NCBI RefSeq assembly: GCF_023256255.1
Contig: NZ_JAGDXD010000009.1
Span: 1 to 64,000 of the forward strand
Source: Caldivirga sp.
GTDB lineage: Archaea; Thermoproteota; Thermoprotei; Thermoproteales; Thermocladiaceae
Reading direction: 5' to 3'
Length of the DNA: 64,000 bases
Under the pieces are notes generated by a model, which made no database searches, had not been told where the DNA came from, and saw only the letters and a list, made by a program, of their open reading frames with translations. The stretch's first letter is position 1, and every line of letters starts with the position of its first letter. Positions 45,223-54,387 of the stretch are shown in pieces. Both the position numbers and the translations under genes were made by a program.

Positions 45223-45448
45223 TAGGGTGTATCGACTCGATGGAAGCGATGCTCCGAAGGTTGGTACAAGTGCAGAGATGGGAGGCTCATGCCGTTGGTC
45301 TCAACCGGGCCTCATGACCCACACGTGATCAGAATGAGCATGTGGCCGAGGGCCAAGTCCCTACACTTGACCGTGAATAACGGAATAAAGGTGCAGGGAC
45401 AAACGGAACATGACTGAGGCTACTGTAAAATACCTTGGTTTCACCCTA
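45223..45448 (+). ncRNA. Structured non-coding RNA, unidentified (type T RNase P RNA is one candidate)
   Basis: The ~226-base segment lies between genes, is visibly G/C-richer than its surroundings, lacks a long frame and is closed by a perfect 7-bp end helix (TAGGGTG at 45223-45229 with CACCCTA at 45442-45448). Internal helices are GTCCCTACAC/GTGCAGGGAC (45357-45366 and 45391-45400, one mismatch) around CCGT/ACGG, CCACACG/CATGTGG (45319-45325, 45339-45345) enclosing a kink-turn-like GTGATCAGAATGAG, and GGTT/AACC with GAGAT/GTCTC (45259-45306). L7Ae binds kink-turns and is part of archaeal RNase P; Thermoproteaceae have a short type T RNase P RNA. I cannot find the usual GGAAAGTC box, so the identity stays open. 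It is not SRP RNA: helix 8 is missing. Confidence 0.65.
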
Positions 45449-45484
45449 AAGCCTTATATTTACCTCCTAAAGTGACTACGGTTA

Positions 45485-46525
45485 ATGCTGGTAACAGTGT
45501 ATGATGAAGGTTACTTAAGGCATGAGACGCCTGCGGATCATCCTGAGTCTCCTAATAGAGTGTTAAGCGCATTAAGCGGTGTGGGTGAATTAGCTAAGAT
45601 TATTAGGCCTACGGTTAATGTTGATTTAATTGAAACGGCTGAGCTTGTTCATGAGTATCATTATGTTGAGTACGTTACATCATTATGTGCAATTGGGGGA
45701 AGGCTTGACCCAGACACTTACGTATCTAGGGGTACTTGTGATGCCTTAACTTCCAGTATCAATGCCCTAGCCACTGCAGTTAACCTTCTTAAGTCAGGAG
45801 TAAGGCATATCTACTTACCTCTAAGGCCCCCTGGTCATCATGTAGGTTTTAGAGGTAGGGCACTTCTAGCTCCGACTCAAGGATTCTGCGTGCTTAATAA
45901 TGCGGCAATAATCAGTAGCTTATTACTTAAGAGTGGGGCTTCCAGGGTTGCTGTACTAGACATTGATGCTCATCATGGTAATGGTACCCAAGAAATATTC
46001 TATAGTACATCTAAGGTCTTCTACATTAGCACTCACCAGGATCCAAGAACCCTTTACCCAGGTACTGGCTACGTTAATGAAGTTGGGGTAGGTGATGGGG
46101 AGGGTTTCAACATGAACATACCATTACCACCAATGACAGGTGATGACTTGTTTAAGGTTGTCTTGAAGCCTATTGAAAATGCCTTGAGGCAATACAAGCC
46201 AAGTTATATAGTTGTATCATTAGGGTTTGATTCGCACTTCCTAGACCCATTAACTAACCTCAACCTTAGCTTAAACAGTTACATTGAGGCATTCCTCATG
46301 ATTAGGAGACTCATTGAGGAGGGGGTTACTGAAGGTTCAGTTTACGTTCTAGAGGGTGGTTACAATACTGATGTTATTAGGCAAGGTTCAAGAGCCCTAG
46401 CTATGGTCAGTAATGGTATTGATCAAGTTAATATTGAATACTATACAAAGACTAATGGGGAGATTGCTAAATATTTCAATAAAATGATTGAGCAGCATAG
46501 GGCATTTTTCCCTCAGTATTACTGA
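45485..46525 (+). CDS. Histone deacetylase/AcuC/acetylpolyamine hydrolase family protein
   Basis: This 346-residue zinc hydrolase removes acyl groups from lysine or polyamines. The N-terminus YDEGYLRHETPADHPESPNR, then LPLRPPGHHVGFRGRA (tandem catalytic His), VAVLDIDAHHGNGTQEIFY (metal-binding Asp and His), SLGFDSHFLDPLTNL (second metal Asp) and YVLEGGYN (active-site Tyr is in the EGGY motif) are all complete. Archaeal substrates may include Alba or polyamines; this is inference. It follows the RNA gene by 37 bases. Confidence 0.92.
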   Translation: MLVTVYDEGYLRHETPADHPESPNRVLSALSGVGELAKIIRPTVNVDLIETAELVHEYHYVEYVTSLCAIGGRLDPDTYVSRGTCDALTSSINALATAVNLLKSGVRHIYLPLRPPGHHVGFRGRALLAPTQGFCVLNNAAIISSLLLKSGASRVAVLDIDAHHGNGTQEIFYSTSKVFYISTHQDPRTLYPGTGYVNEVGVGDGEGFNMNIPLPPMTGDDLFKVVLKPIENALRQYKPSYIVVSLGFDSHFLDPLTNLNLSLNSYIEAFLMIRRLIEEGVTEGSVYVLEGGYNTDVIRQGSRALAMVSNGIDQVNIEYYTKTNGEIAKYFNKMIEQHRAFFPQYY

Positions 46526-46676
46526 CGGCTCTGAGTCATTTGGTTGTCTGTATCATTTTCACCCCACTATTCATTGTTTTTGATTGCTTCTAAGTCCTTT
46601 TAGTGCTAAGTTGATACTGCATTAACAAAACTTATGAGCTTTGCGATTGATGCTTAATTGGAAGGTCACTATGAAG

Positions 46677-46892
46677 TTTGCGAGTAGGCCTTGAGGAAGG
46701 CACCCAATGAAAACCCATACCCCTAAAGGGAGCTAGTGCCATAGAGTTCGGCCTTCATTGTGGCTAATAGTCACTTTTCGTGACTATTAGTCGCTCGGCC
46801 TCATTACTCCTTCTTCCTCCCCGTGCCGTCTACGGGACTAACTCCCCTCGAGGACGCGGGGGTTTCATTGGGTGCCCTCCTCCACCTCGCAA
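46677..46892. repeat. Nested long palindrome, probable transposon-derived (MITE-like) element
   Basis: Nested inverted repeats fill ~216 bases: TTTGCGAG (46677-46684) with CTCGCAA (46886-46892); GGCACCCAATGAAAACCC (46699-46716) with the near-complement at 46858-46876; AGGGAG...TAGT (46727-46737) with ACTA...CTCCCCT (46837-46848); and a perfect 11-bp central hairpin (46764-46774 and 46780-46790, loop TTTTC). A tnpB-tail relic on the minus strand overlaps its right arm. It may be a non-autonomous element of the IS200/IS605 type or a folded RNA. Confidence 0.65.
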
Positions 46893-46921
46893 CTGCTCAC
46901 AGGCTTCACAGTGGCACCCTC
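46865..46921 (-). pseudogene. Relic of a tnpB 3' end
   Basis: The minus strand reads EGATVKPVSSCEVEEGTQ followed by TGA. This acidic-ending tail resembles the last residues of archaeal IS605-family OrfB/TnpB proteins, which run into the right-end repeats. A TAA lies in frame just upstream, so only ~18 codons remain. On the plus strand at ~46964-47053 the reading NYLIALRGLEAIKNNEQS resembles the end of another transposase group. Both calls rest on recall of short motifs. Confidence 0.35.
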
Positions 46922-47120
46922 CAATTAAAATTTGTAAGTAAAGTTTATAAGCTTTGTAATTACTTAATAGCATTAAGAGGACTAGAAGCAATTAAAAACA
47001 ACGAACAGTCACGCAAACGCGTTGCAGACGGGGTGGGGAAGGGAAACTATTAGTTACGGTGAAGACTGGTTCTTAGGCGTAATTAATTATTTATAGATCA
47101 AGGGGATTCAGTGGTTCAAC

Positions 47121-47909
47121 ATGCTTAGCTTATTCAATGCTCTTAATAGGAGTCTACTGAGTATATTAAAGAGGCATTACTTAGAGAACCCTGTTCAGTA
47201 CGTGTACTTAATGTATGATATATTGTATTACCCCGAATACACTGAGCTTTACCTTAACCTAAGTGGAAGTAGGATAACAGGTTACGTACTCTTCTGGAGG
47301 GGTTACGTATCATCAATGCACGTGTTTGGTAATGTGAGGGAGATACCGATCGATATTAAGGATGCTGGAAACATAGTAGTACATGCATTGACTAAACCAG
47401 ACATAACCATGAGCCTTATTGAGAAATTAAACGCTGCTGGTGGGGGTGCTTATGTTTCAAGGCTTCTTACAATGATATGTAATGATTTCACATTTAAGGA
47501 GTACACTAGGCATAGTGTTAGGAGGCTTGGATTACAGGATGTGGATGAGTTCGTTAAGATTATTAATGTTGATAAGGCTGAGGCTAAGGCAAGACTTACA
47601 TCACCTCACTGGCATTACTATGGAGCATTCATTAACAATAAGTTGGTGTCGGTGGGGGGTACGTATATTAAGTTACCTGAATTATGGGTTATTGGTGACG
47701 TTACTACATTACCTGAATACAGGAATATGGGATTAGCTAAGTCTGTTGTGTCAGCAATAGTTAAGGATGCCCTAAGAAGTGGAGCTATGGCAATGCTTCA
47801 TGTTGATGAGAATAATGAACCGGCTTTAAGAGCTTACAGAGAAATAGGCTTCCATGCTGTTCAAGAATTCCTACTTATAAAAGAGACTAGTGGTTTTAAT
47901 TACCCTTAA
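47121..47909 (+). CDS. GNAT-family N-acetyltransferase
   Basis: The 262 residues consist of a diverged N-terminal GNAT-like half and a C-terminal FR47-type domain with the acetyl-CoA site VIGDVTTLPEYRNMGLAKSV (R/Q-x-x-G-x-A) and HVDENNEPALRAYREIGFHA. The substrate cannot be read from the sequence. Such tandem-GNAT proteins often modify small molecules or protein N-termini. The gene follows the palindromic element and stands alone. Confidence 0.82.
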   Translation: MLSLFNALNRSLLSILKRHYLENPVQYVYLMYDILYYPEYTELYLNLSGSRITGYVLFWRGYVSSMHVFGNVREIPIDIKDAGNIVVHALTKPDITMSLIEKLNAAGGGAYVSRLLTMICNDFTFKEYTRHSVRRLGLQDVDEFVKIINVDKAEAKARLTSPHWHYYGAFINNKLVSVGGTYIKLPELWVIGDVTTLPEYRNMGLAKSVVSAIVKDALRSGAMAMLHVDENNEPALRAYREIGFHAVQEFLLIKETSGFNYP

Positions 47910-48106
47910 TGTTCTCGCTTGAGGATAATGGGATTCTTACCGATATTAAAGTGTGCACTATCTTAAGTGCCCTCACCCACCTATAATTAACTAAGGCAAT
48001 GGATAAACTGTATGATGGCCTACATGGTGATAAAGTAAACAACAAGCCTTGTTCTTTTAGGATCAAATTAAGATTGAATCATTGAATGCCTTAAGCCTAA
48101 AACGAT

Positions 48107-48118
48107 ACTTATATTTAG
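48107..48118 (+). promoter_or_regulatory. TATA box of the membrane AAA+ gene
   Basis: ACTTATATTTAG is centred ~26 bases before the GTG at 48139 and supports this start over the out-of-frame ATG at 48126. Confidence 0.5.
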
Positions 48119-48138
48119 TATCCGCATGAGTAGTTTAA

Positions 48139-49827
48139 GTGGCGACGCAGGACGCTAAGCCAAGTAGTCTTAGTAGGATAATAGCGGCACTAGGTGGTTT
48201 ACTTGTTTCCCTAATTGCCCTATCTCCATTGGCGTCATTCACGCTTTTTGCAATCACTAACCACGGCTTTATGCTACTAATGCTGGTGATACTGGGTGGC
48301 CTTATTGCAATTAGTGCCGTAGGTAGACTTAACCAAGCTTCAATTCTAGGCTTGCTTGCGTACGTAATGGCATTAGCATTAGCCTCGTGGTCATGGTTCT
48401 ACAGGAACCCCATTGGCTCAATGCTTAGGTTAACACCCCTACTGTTAATACCAGCAATAATAATAGGTGTCCAGATTAAGTTATTCAACTCATCATCAAG
48501 CCAAGGCGTGAGTCCACTGTTCTCAATAGGCTCATTACTACTGATGTTTCAACCATGGCCAGGTCCATTAATTGGTGCTGCATGGGGTTTAGCGGGTGGC
48601 GTAATATCAGCTTATGAAGCATTCTCAATGCCAACTCTCCCAGCCTTAACGTACGTTTTAACCTACCTAATCGGTAGCATGATGCAAGGTACATTACCAT
48701 GGGACCCAATATCGTTAACACCCTTAAACTTCTATGGTGTCTTCGTCACTAATATTGCAACCTACAGTAACCCAACCATACTATCCTTAGTAATAGTGAT
48801 GGCTGTTGTTTACGTTGCTTCACCATCATTAGCCAGGTTAATTAAGGGGCCTGTTTCCCCAATCTTATCCTCGTTACTGGCTTCAGTAGCATCAGTAATA
48901 CCAATGTTGGCTTACGACCAATTACCAGTATTTTTAATTGTACAAAACATGTTACTACTACTTGCCGCTGCACTACCTGCATCGTATGTTGGGGTTTGGT
49001 ATGTGAATAGCGCTGATGTACTACCAATGTTGTACGGTAGTATAGCAGATATACCTGATAAGTATAATTTAACCAAGTATTACCGTGAGGATTGGGAAGC
49101 TTTAATAGGGTTAGATTCAGCCAAGAGGGAACTTATTATTGCAGCCGAGAGCTTTAGAGGTAATGGCGTTAGGCCAATTCACGGTGTCTTACTTTATGGG
49201 CCAGCTGGTACAGGTAAGACTGCTCTTGGCCTTGGTTATGCTGCTTGGCTTGGCCTATACAGGGGTTTCAGGGTTATTATAGTTAAGGCTGGTAGGCTCA
49301 TGAGGGGTGGACCATGGGAGGCTGCTTGGAGGCTTGAGAGGGTCTTTGCATTGGCTAGGGCGCTTCAACCAAGCGTAATATACATTGATGAGGTTGACTC
49401 CATTGGTAGGACTAGGGAAGAGGCTGGAACTGGGGGTTATAGACTTGTGAGCGTGCTTCTTCAGAACATTGATGGGGTAGCCTCAAGATACGATAAGGTT
49501 CTTGTTGTGGCTACAACCAATAACGTTAATGCACTTGATGAAGCATTAATCAGGCCAGGTAGGTTAGGTGACTTAAAAATATACGTAGCTAAACCACCAC
49601 CCGACATGGTTAAGGCAATAATAATCGGTGTAGCACAGCAGAGGGGTGTCATAGTGCCGCCTTGGTTATTAGAGAAGGCCAGCGGCCTAATTGAAACTGG
49701 GGCGGAAGCTGAGGCTCTGGTTAACTGCATAGCCGTGAAGCAGTTGGCTGGCGTAAATGATGCAATGCAGTTTGATGCTTGCCTAGCTGGAATAACTAGA
49801 GGTATAGAGGCGTATGGGCAATCTTAA
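48139..49827 (+). CDS. Membrane-anchored AAA+ ATPase with polytopic N-terminal domain
   Basis: The 562-residue protein joins a polytopic N-terminal part of ~300 residues (about nine to ten helices, such as LGGLLVSLIALSPLASFTLF) to a single AAA+ domain: GLDSAKRELIIAAESF, Walker A GPAGTGKT (~354-361), Walker B VIYIDEVDSIG (Asp ~417, Glu ~418), sensor 1 VVATTNN and the arginine region LIRPGRLGDLKIY. The AAA core is of the FtsH/Cdc48 class, but no zinc-protease domain follows and two membrane helices are the norm in FtsH. A role in extracting or remodelling membrane proteins is likely. No family name recognised for the N-terminal part. Confidence 0.8.
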   Translation: MATQDAKPSSLSRIIAALGGLLVSLIALSPLASFTLFAITNHGFMLLMLVILGGLIAISAVGRLNQASILGLLAYVMALALASWSWFYRNPIGSMLRLTPLLLIPAIIIGVQIKLFNSSSSQGVSPLFSIGSLLLMFQPWPGPLIGAAWGLAGGVISAYEAFSMPTLPALTYVLTYLIGSMMQGTLPWDPISLTPLNFYGVFVTNIATYSNPTILSLVIVMAVVYVASPSLARLIKGPVSPILSSLLASVASVIPMLAYDQLPVFLIVQNMLLLLAAALPASYVGVWYVNSADVLPMLYGSIADIPDKYNLTKYYREDWEALIGLDSAKRELIIAAESFRGNGVRPIHGVLLYGPAGTGKTALGLGYAAWLGLYRGFRVIIVKAGRLMRGGPWEAAWRLERVFALARALQPSVIYIDEVDSIGRTREEAGTGGYRLVSVLLQNIDGVASRYDKVLVVATTNNVNALDEALIRPGRLGDLKIYVAKPPPDMVKAIIIGVAQQRGVIVPPWLLEKASGLIETGAEAEALVNCIAVKQLAGVNDAMQFDACLAGITRGIEAYGQS

Positions 49828-49904
49828 CCAAGACTAAGTAATGAATAAGGTGTGTCAGCTATGTTAAAGTTAGGGATGCAAAGTATTTAAGCTGATAAAC
49901 CCGT

Positions 49905-50528
49905 ATGGGTGTTGTGGTCAGTAGGAGGTTAATGTTTAAGGTCAGGAACACTGATGAGGCCGTTAGGTTCATTAACGTTTACCTGAATGAGGTCAAGGCA
50001 AGGGAAGTTTACGTTAAGTATAAGGGCAGTAGGCTTGAGGTTAAGGTTAGGGGTAATCCAATCCTAGCTAAGGTATTCTCAACAGAAGCCCATAAGGTTT
50101 ACGGAACCTTGAGGCAGGGTAGGTTAGTTAATGTCTTTGACTTAACCGTGGTGATGCGTGAGGCTAAGCCTAAGTCACCCATACCACCTGAAACTATTGA
50201 ATTAACCCTTAGACTAATGGGTTATTACGCTGAGTTAAATGAATCAAGGTTACGTACAGGTGCAAGCCTAAGTAAGGTCATTGAGATTGTGAGAAGGCTT
50301 TCCGAGGCCTATGCAACCATGGTTGACTTAGACATTAGCAGTAGTGCTAAGAGGATTATAGCATCCCTTGCGGTTGCTAAGGGAATAAGCGTCTACGATG
50401 CTATTGATGAGTTAGTGAGTATGGATGTGCTTAATAAGGGTAATGTAAACGGAAGGGAGTACATAACTCTTAAGACTAATCTAAGTGATGTAATAGGCAT
50501 GTTAACGTCAAGGAAAGGTATTGAATAG
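49905..50528 (+). CDS. DUF2067-like archaeal protein
   Basis: The 207 residues begin RLMFKVRNTDEAVRFINVYL, then YVKYKGSRLEVKVRGNPILA and a C-terminal helical region (TIELTLRLMGYYAELNESRLR, SSAKRIIASLAVAKGISVYD). The layout fits the crenarchaeal DUF2067 family, which is uncharacterised and often close to ribosomal genes; here rpl7ae and rps28e follow. ATG start at 49905. Function unknown; RNA-related work is a guess. Confidence 0.6.
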   Translation: MGVVVSRRLMFKVRNTDEAVRFINVYLNEVKAREVYVKYKGSRLEVKVRGNPILAKVFSTEAHKVYGTLRQGRLVNVFDLTVVMREAKPKSPIPPETIELTLRLMGYYAELNESRLRTGASLSKVIEIVRRLSEAYATMVDLDISSSAKRIIASLAVAKGISVYDAIDELVSMDVLNKGNVNGREYITLKTNLSDVIGMLTSRKGIE

Positions 50529-50554
50529 GCTTAACAGTCTCATTAACTGTGAAA

Positions 50555-50564
50555 GTTTTTAAAG
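50555..50564 (+). promoter_or_regulatory. TATA box of rpl7ae-rps28e
   Basis: GTTTTTAAAG is centred about 27 bases before the ATG of rpl7ae at 50587. Confidence 0.5.
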
Positions 50565-50586
50565 GGTACAGAACCACATATGGTGT

Positions 50587-51081
50587 ATGAGTACAATAGA
50601 CCCGAGGGTCTTTTACGCGAATCCACCTCAGGGGAAGCCAATATATGTTAGGTTCGCTGTACCTCAGGAGCTAGCTGAAATGACGTATAATGTAGTGAGC
50701 ATGGCTAAGCAGACAGGGGTTGTTAAGAGGGGTTCCAATGAAACTACGAAGATGATTGAGAGGGGGTTGGCTAAACTGGTAGTTATAGCGGAGGATGTTG
50801 ACCCACCTGAAATAGTAATGCACCTACCATTACTATGTGAGGAGAAGGGTATACCATACGTTTACGTACCCAGTAAGGAGAGGTTAGGTAAGGCCGTTGG
50901 CTTATCATCATACGCCTCGGCGGTCACCATAGTTGATGCGGGTCAAGCAGCTAAGGATCTTGAGGACCTAGTAACTAAACTAAATGATGTCAGGGTTAGC
51001 GCCGGCTTAAACCCAATACAATTACCGAGGACTCAACCACAGGCTAAGCCTCAGCAAAGGGAGAGAAGGGAGAGGGAGTGA
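50587..51081 (+). CDS. rpl7ae: Ribosomal protein L7Ae (eL8)
   Basis: L7Ae binds kink-turns in 23S rRNA, in C/D and H/ACA guide RNAs and in RNase P RNA. The 164 residues have RFAVPQELAEMTYNVVSMA, VVKRGSNETTKMIERGLAKL, VVIAEDVDPPEIVMHLPLL and KGIPYVYVPSKERLGKAVGL, all diagnostic; an unusual Pro/Gln/Arg-rich tail of ~30 residues (QPQAKPQQRERRERE) follows. rps28e begins 5 bases downstream. Confidence 0.95.
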   Translation: MSTIDPRVFYANPPQGKPIYVRFAVPQELAEMTYNVVSMAKQTGVVKRGSNETTKMIERGLAKLVVIAEDVDPPEIVMHLPLLCEEKGIPYVYVPSKERLGKAVGLSSYASAVTIVDAGQAAKDLEDLVTKLNDVRVSAGLNPIQLPRTQPQAKPQQRERRERE

Positions 51082-51086
51082 TTTAA

Positions 51087-51329
51087 ATGGCTAATGAGGG
51101 TGGTGAGATTAAGCTAAGCCCATACGATGATGCCACTGCGGCTGTTGTGGTTCAGATACTTGGTAGGACTGGGGTAGCTGGTGAAGTTAACATTGTTAGA
51201 GTTAGGATACTTGAGGGCAGGGATAAGGGAAGGATAATAACGAGGAATATTAAAGGCCCCGTGAGGGTCGGGGACATATTAATGCTAAGGGAAACTGAAC
51301 GTGAAGCAAGAAAGATAACAGTGAAGTAA
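51087..51329 (+). CDS. rps28e: Ribosomal protein eS28
   Basis: The 80 residues include [40 protein letters not shown] and [19 protein letters not shown], the OB-fold small-subunit protein S28e near the mRNA exit. The L7Ae-S28e order is conserved in archaea; the L24e and ndk genes that often follow are absent here. Confidence 0.95.
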   Translation: MANEGGEIKLSPYDDATAAVVVQILGRTGVAGEVNIVRVRILEGRDKGRIITRNIKGPVRVGDILMLRETEREARKITVK

Positions 51330-51489
51330 AATACTTAATCAATATTAAGTTAAAAATCAATAAAGGGCACATAGCCCACTTTTAAAAGCGGCATAATTTT
51401 AATGTTAAACCTCGAATAAAGGAAGCCATGATTAACGGTAAGTTAAAGAGTTAACATTTTAAGTTGATTTTAAGGATTCACATTTATCA

Positions 51490-54387
51490 CTAAGCTACAT
51501 CTACTGTAACCGCCTTCTCTCCTTCTGGTGTGGCCACTGAAATCACTTGTTTACCGGCTTCATGAAGTCTCACAGTGAAGGTTACTGCTCTCTCCTCACC
51601 TGGATCTAAGTACACCCTATGCTCCTCCGTTACTCTACCATTAATCTTAAGCATGATGGGCACTAAGTCACCTACCTTACCCTCATTCCTCAGAGTAGCC
51701 TTAACCCTAATTGATTCACCAGCCTTAACGTTGCCCTTATTTACATTAACCCCAATTACATTTATAATACCCTTCACTAGTTGGGTTAACGTGAATTCAC
51801 CCATTAGCCTAATGTCCATTGATGATGAACCAACTAATGCTTGATACACCCCTGGCTCTACAATACGTCTAAGCCCAGAATCATACATTGCTAAGTCGTC
51901 TAACGTTAACTTAAACTCAACAGTAGTCTTCTCACCGGGCTTTAGGCTAATCCTCCTGAAGCCCCTAAGCATCATTAATGGTCTAGCAATGCTTGAGTAC
52001 TTATCCCTTATGTAGAGTTGAACAACTTCATCACCCGTTAACTTACCTACATTCTCAACATTAAATGAAACTGTAACTACACCATCACTCTCATTAACGC
52101 TGACCTTAAGGTCACTGTACTTGAACTGAGTGTAGCTTAAGCCATGTCCAAAGGGGAATAGTGGCGTTGAAGGCATGTTAACGTAATCATAAACCCTACC
52201 ACTTGGCTTAGTGAAGTAGTAAAGTGGCTCCTGACCCTCATGCATTGGCCACGTTAACGGTAACTTACCACCAGGATTATACTCACCGAGGAGTACTTGA
52301 GCAATAGCCTCACCGCCCATTTCACCAGGGTACCATGCCTCAATCAACGCTGGAACCTCACTAATCCACTCACCAACAACAGGACTCCCGGTTGTTAAAA
52401 CTACCACAGTATTCTTATTAACCTTCAGAACCTCCTCAATAAGCTTCTCCTGGCATCTTGGTAATCTAAGGGATGCCCTATCCCTCTGCTCACCCTCAAT
52501 AATACCCACAAACACCACTGCTACATCAGCCTTAGAGGCCGCATCAACAGCTTCCCTAATCATTGAGTCCTCTACTAGATCCCAACCAAGCTTAATGTAT
52601 GCATAACCGTAGTTTAACCTACCGTACTCAAGCTTAATTTCATACTGTCTCCCACCCTCAAGCTTAATTAAGCCTGACTTAGGGGAATTACTCAAGGCAC
52701 CCCACGAGTCCACTATGTTTTTACCATCAACCGTAAGCCTAAAACCACCCCCAGCAGCATAGACCTTAAACTCATAGGTACCGGTGACTGGTGGTGTAAT
52801 GTAGCCGATCCACCTAACGGAGTATTTACCTGAGTCAAGCCCTGGGTATGGTGGATCGTAACCCATGTCAAGCCTGAAGAATCCCTCCCATGGTGCATCA
52901 ATCCTTACACCAACTGGTTCACCCTCAAGGTTAGGGTTATTGTAGTACTCACCCCTGAGCCCATGCCTATTAGGTTCACCCATGGGTATGAGGTACCTTG
53001 TTGGTATTGGGTAATCGGCATCCATGTCCGCTATACATCCCTTAGCATGAGTAACGTTAATGCCCCTAGCCTTAAAGGCATCAATAGGTGTTATTACGCT
53101 CCTCGGCATTGCACTATAGCCACCTAACCTAACCTCATCTGCAAATGGACCAATTAAGGCTATTGACTTAACCTTAGATTTATCAATTGGTAAAACACCA
53201 TTATTCTTAAGCAGTACAATAGCCTTCTCAGCTGCTTCAAGGGCTATTCTCCTATGTTCCTCAGAGTCAACAACCTTAGTTTCCTCAGGGTCAACGTAGG
53301 GTGAATCAAACAGGCCTATTAGGAACTTAGACTTCACCACCCTCCTAACAGCCTCATTAAGAGCAGCTTCACTAATCAACCCCTTTTTAATAGCCCTAAC
53401 TAATGGTTCACCGTATATTGAGAACCCTGGGAATTCAACATCAAGCCCAGCCTCAAGGGACAGTTTAGCAACCTCCTCAGGATTATCAGTTATATAATGC
53501 CTATTAATTATACCGGTGACTGAACCATAATCAGACACCACAAAGCCCTCGAACCCTAATTCCCACCTAAGAACCTCTGTTAGCCAATACTTACTCATTG
53601 AGCATGGTACACCATCTATTGAGTTGTACGCCGCCATTACTGATAATGCCCCAGCCTTAATGGCAGCCTTGAATACGGGTAGTTCAGTCTCCCTAATGAA
53701 CCTCTCACTCATGTGTATTTCGGCACTATCCCTACCACCATCACCAACGAAGTTCATTATGTAGTGCTTGGGGGTAGCCACTATGCCCTCCTCTCTAAGC
53801 GCCTTAACGTAAGCATAAGCCATTTGAGACGCCAAGTATGGGTCTTCACCGTAAGTCTCCTCAGTCCTACCGGCCCTAGCGTCGAAGCTAAGGTTAACCA
53901 CAGGGGATAGGCATTGCCTAATACCCCTAACCCTAGTCTCCCTAGCGATAGCCTTAGCAACCCTATACATTAAGTCAACATCCCACGTTGCCGCCAATGC
54001 TATTGACTGTGGAAATACCGTTGAGTGCTTCGCAACGCAGCCATGTAGACACTCATCATGGATTATCACAGGTATTCCTAACCTAGTCTCCTCAAGAAAC
54101 CTCCTCTGAATCTCATTAGCCTTAACAGCACCCTCAGCGGGTTCAGTGTTCCTGAGTACTATGGATAAGTTACCTACATCAAGGCTATCCGTCATAGCTG
54201 ACCTAAGTTGTGCAACCTTCTCCTCAATAGTCATCCTACTGAGTAAATCCTCAACCCTATCATCAATCGGCTTACCAGGATCCTCAAAGGGTGCCATTAC
54301 GCCATCCTTATCATGGTCAATCCACCCACCGTGATACATATCGCTTCTTTTAATGCTACTAGGCATGAAATGAGTTGACTTAGACAT
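51490..54387 (-). CDS. GH3 beta-glycosidase with PA14 insertion and C-terminal beta-domains
   Basis: This 965-residue enzyme removes non-reducing-end sugars from beta-glycosides. The GH3 domain has RLGIPVIIHDECLHG, GRTEETYGEDPYLAS, TPKHYIMNF and the nucleophile Asp in FVVSDYGSVTG (~286). The second (alpha/beta) domain (~390 onwards) is interrupted by a PA14 domain (GEYYNNPNLEG to IKLGWDL) that shapes the substrate pocket. A fibronectin-III-like domain follows, and ~90 extra residues (~870-965, VNKGNVKAGESIRVKATLRN) form a CARDB-like beta-sandwich. No signal peptide is seen, so it may act inside the cell. Confidence 0.9.
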   Translation of the reverse strand: MSKSTHFMPSSIKRSDMYHGGWIDHDKDGVMAPFEDPGKPIDDRVEDLLSRMTIEEKVAQLRSAMTDSLDVGNLSIVLRNTEPAEGAVKANEIQRRFLEETRLGIPVIIHDECLHGCVAKHSTVFPQSIALAATWDVDLMYRVAKAIARETRVRGIRQCLSPVVNLSFDARAGRTEETYGEDPYLASQMAYAYVKALREEGIVATPKHYIMNFVGDGGRDSAEIHMSERFIRETELPVFKAAIKAGALSVMAAYNSIDGVPCSMSKYWLTEVLRWELGFEGFVVSDYGSVTGIINRHYITDNPEEVAKLSLEAGLDVEFPGFSIYGEPLVRAIKKGLISEAALNEAVRRVVKSKFLIGLFDSPYVDPEETKVVDSEEHRRIALEAAEKAIVLLKNNGVLPIDKSKVKSIALIGPFADEVRLGGYSAMPRSVITPIDAFKARGINVTHAKGCIADMDADYPIPTRYLIPMGEPNRHGLRGEYYNNPNLEGEPVGVRIDAPWEGFFRLDMGYDPPYPGLDSGKYSVRWIGYITPPVTGTYEFKVYAAGGGFRLTVDGKNIVDSWGALSNSPKSGLIKLEGGRQYEIKLEYGRLNYGYAYIKLGWDLVEDSMIREAVDAASKADVAVVFVGIIEGEQRDRASLRLPRCQEKLIEEVLKVNKNTVVVLTTGSPVVGEWISEVPALIEAWYPGEMGGEAIAQVLLGEYNPGGKLPLTWPMHEGQEPLYYFTKPSGRVYDYVNMPSTPLFPFGHGLSYTQFKYSDLKVSVNESDGVVTVSFNVENVGKLTGDEVVQLYIRDKYSSIARPLMMLRGFRRISLKPGEKTTVEFKLTLDDLAMYDSGLRRIVEPGVYQALVGSSSMDIRLMGEFTLTQLVKGIINVIGVNVNKGNVKAGESIRVKATLRNEGKVGDLVPIMLKINGRVTEEHRVYLDPGEERAVTFTVRLHEAGKQVISVATPEGEKAVTVDVA

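Noticed and set aside
45223-45448. SRP (7S) RNA
   Set aside because: The conserved helix-8 loop with GGAAG...GGAGCAG is missing and the length is too short.
46823-47053. Plus-strand frame of 76 codons after the palindrome
   Set aside because: It crosses the right arm of the palindrome and has no start signal; only its end resembles a transposase, so I treat it as relic DNA.
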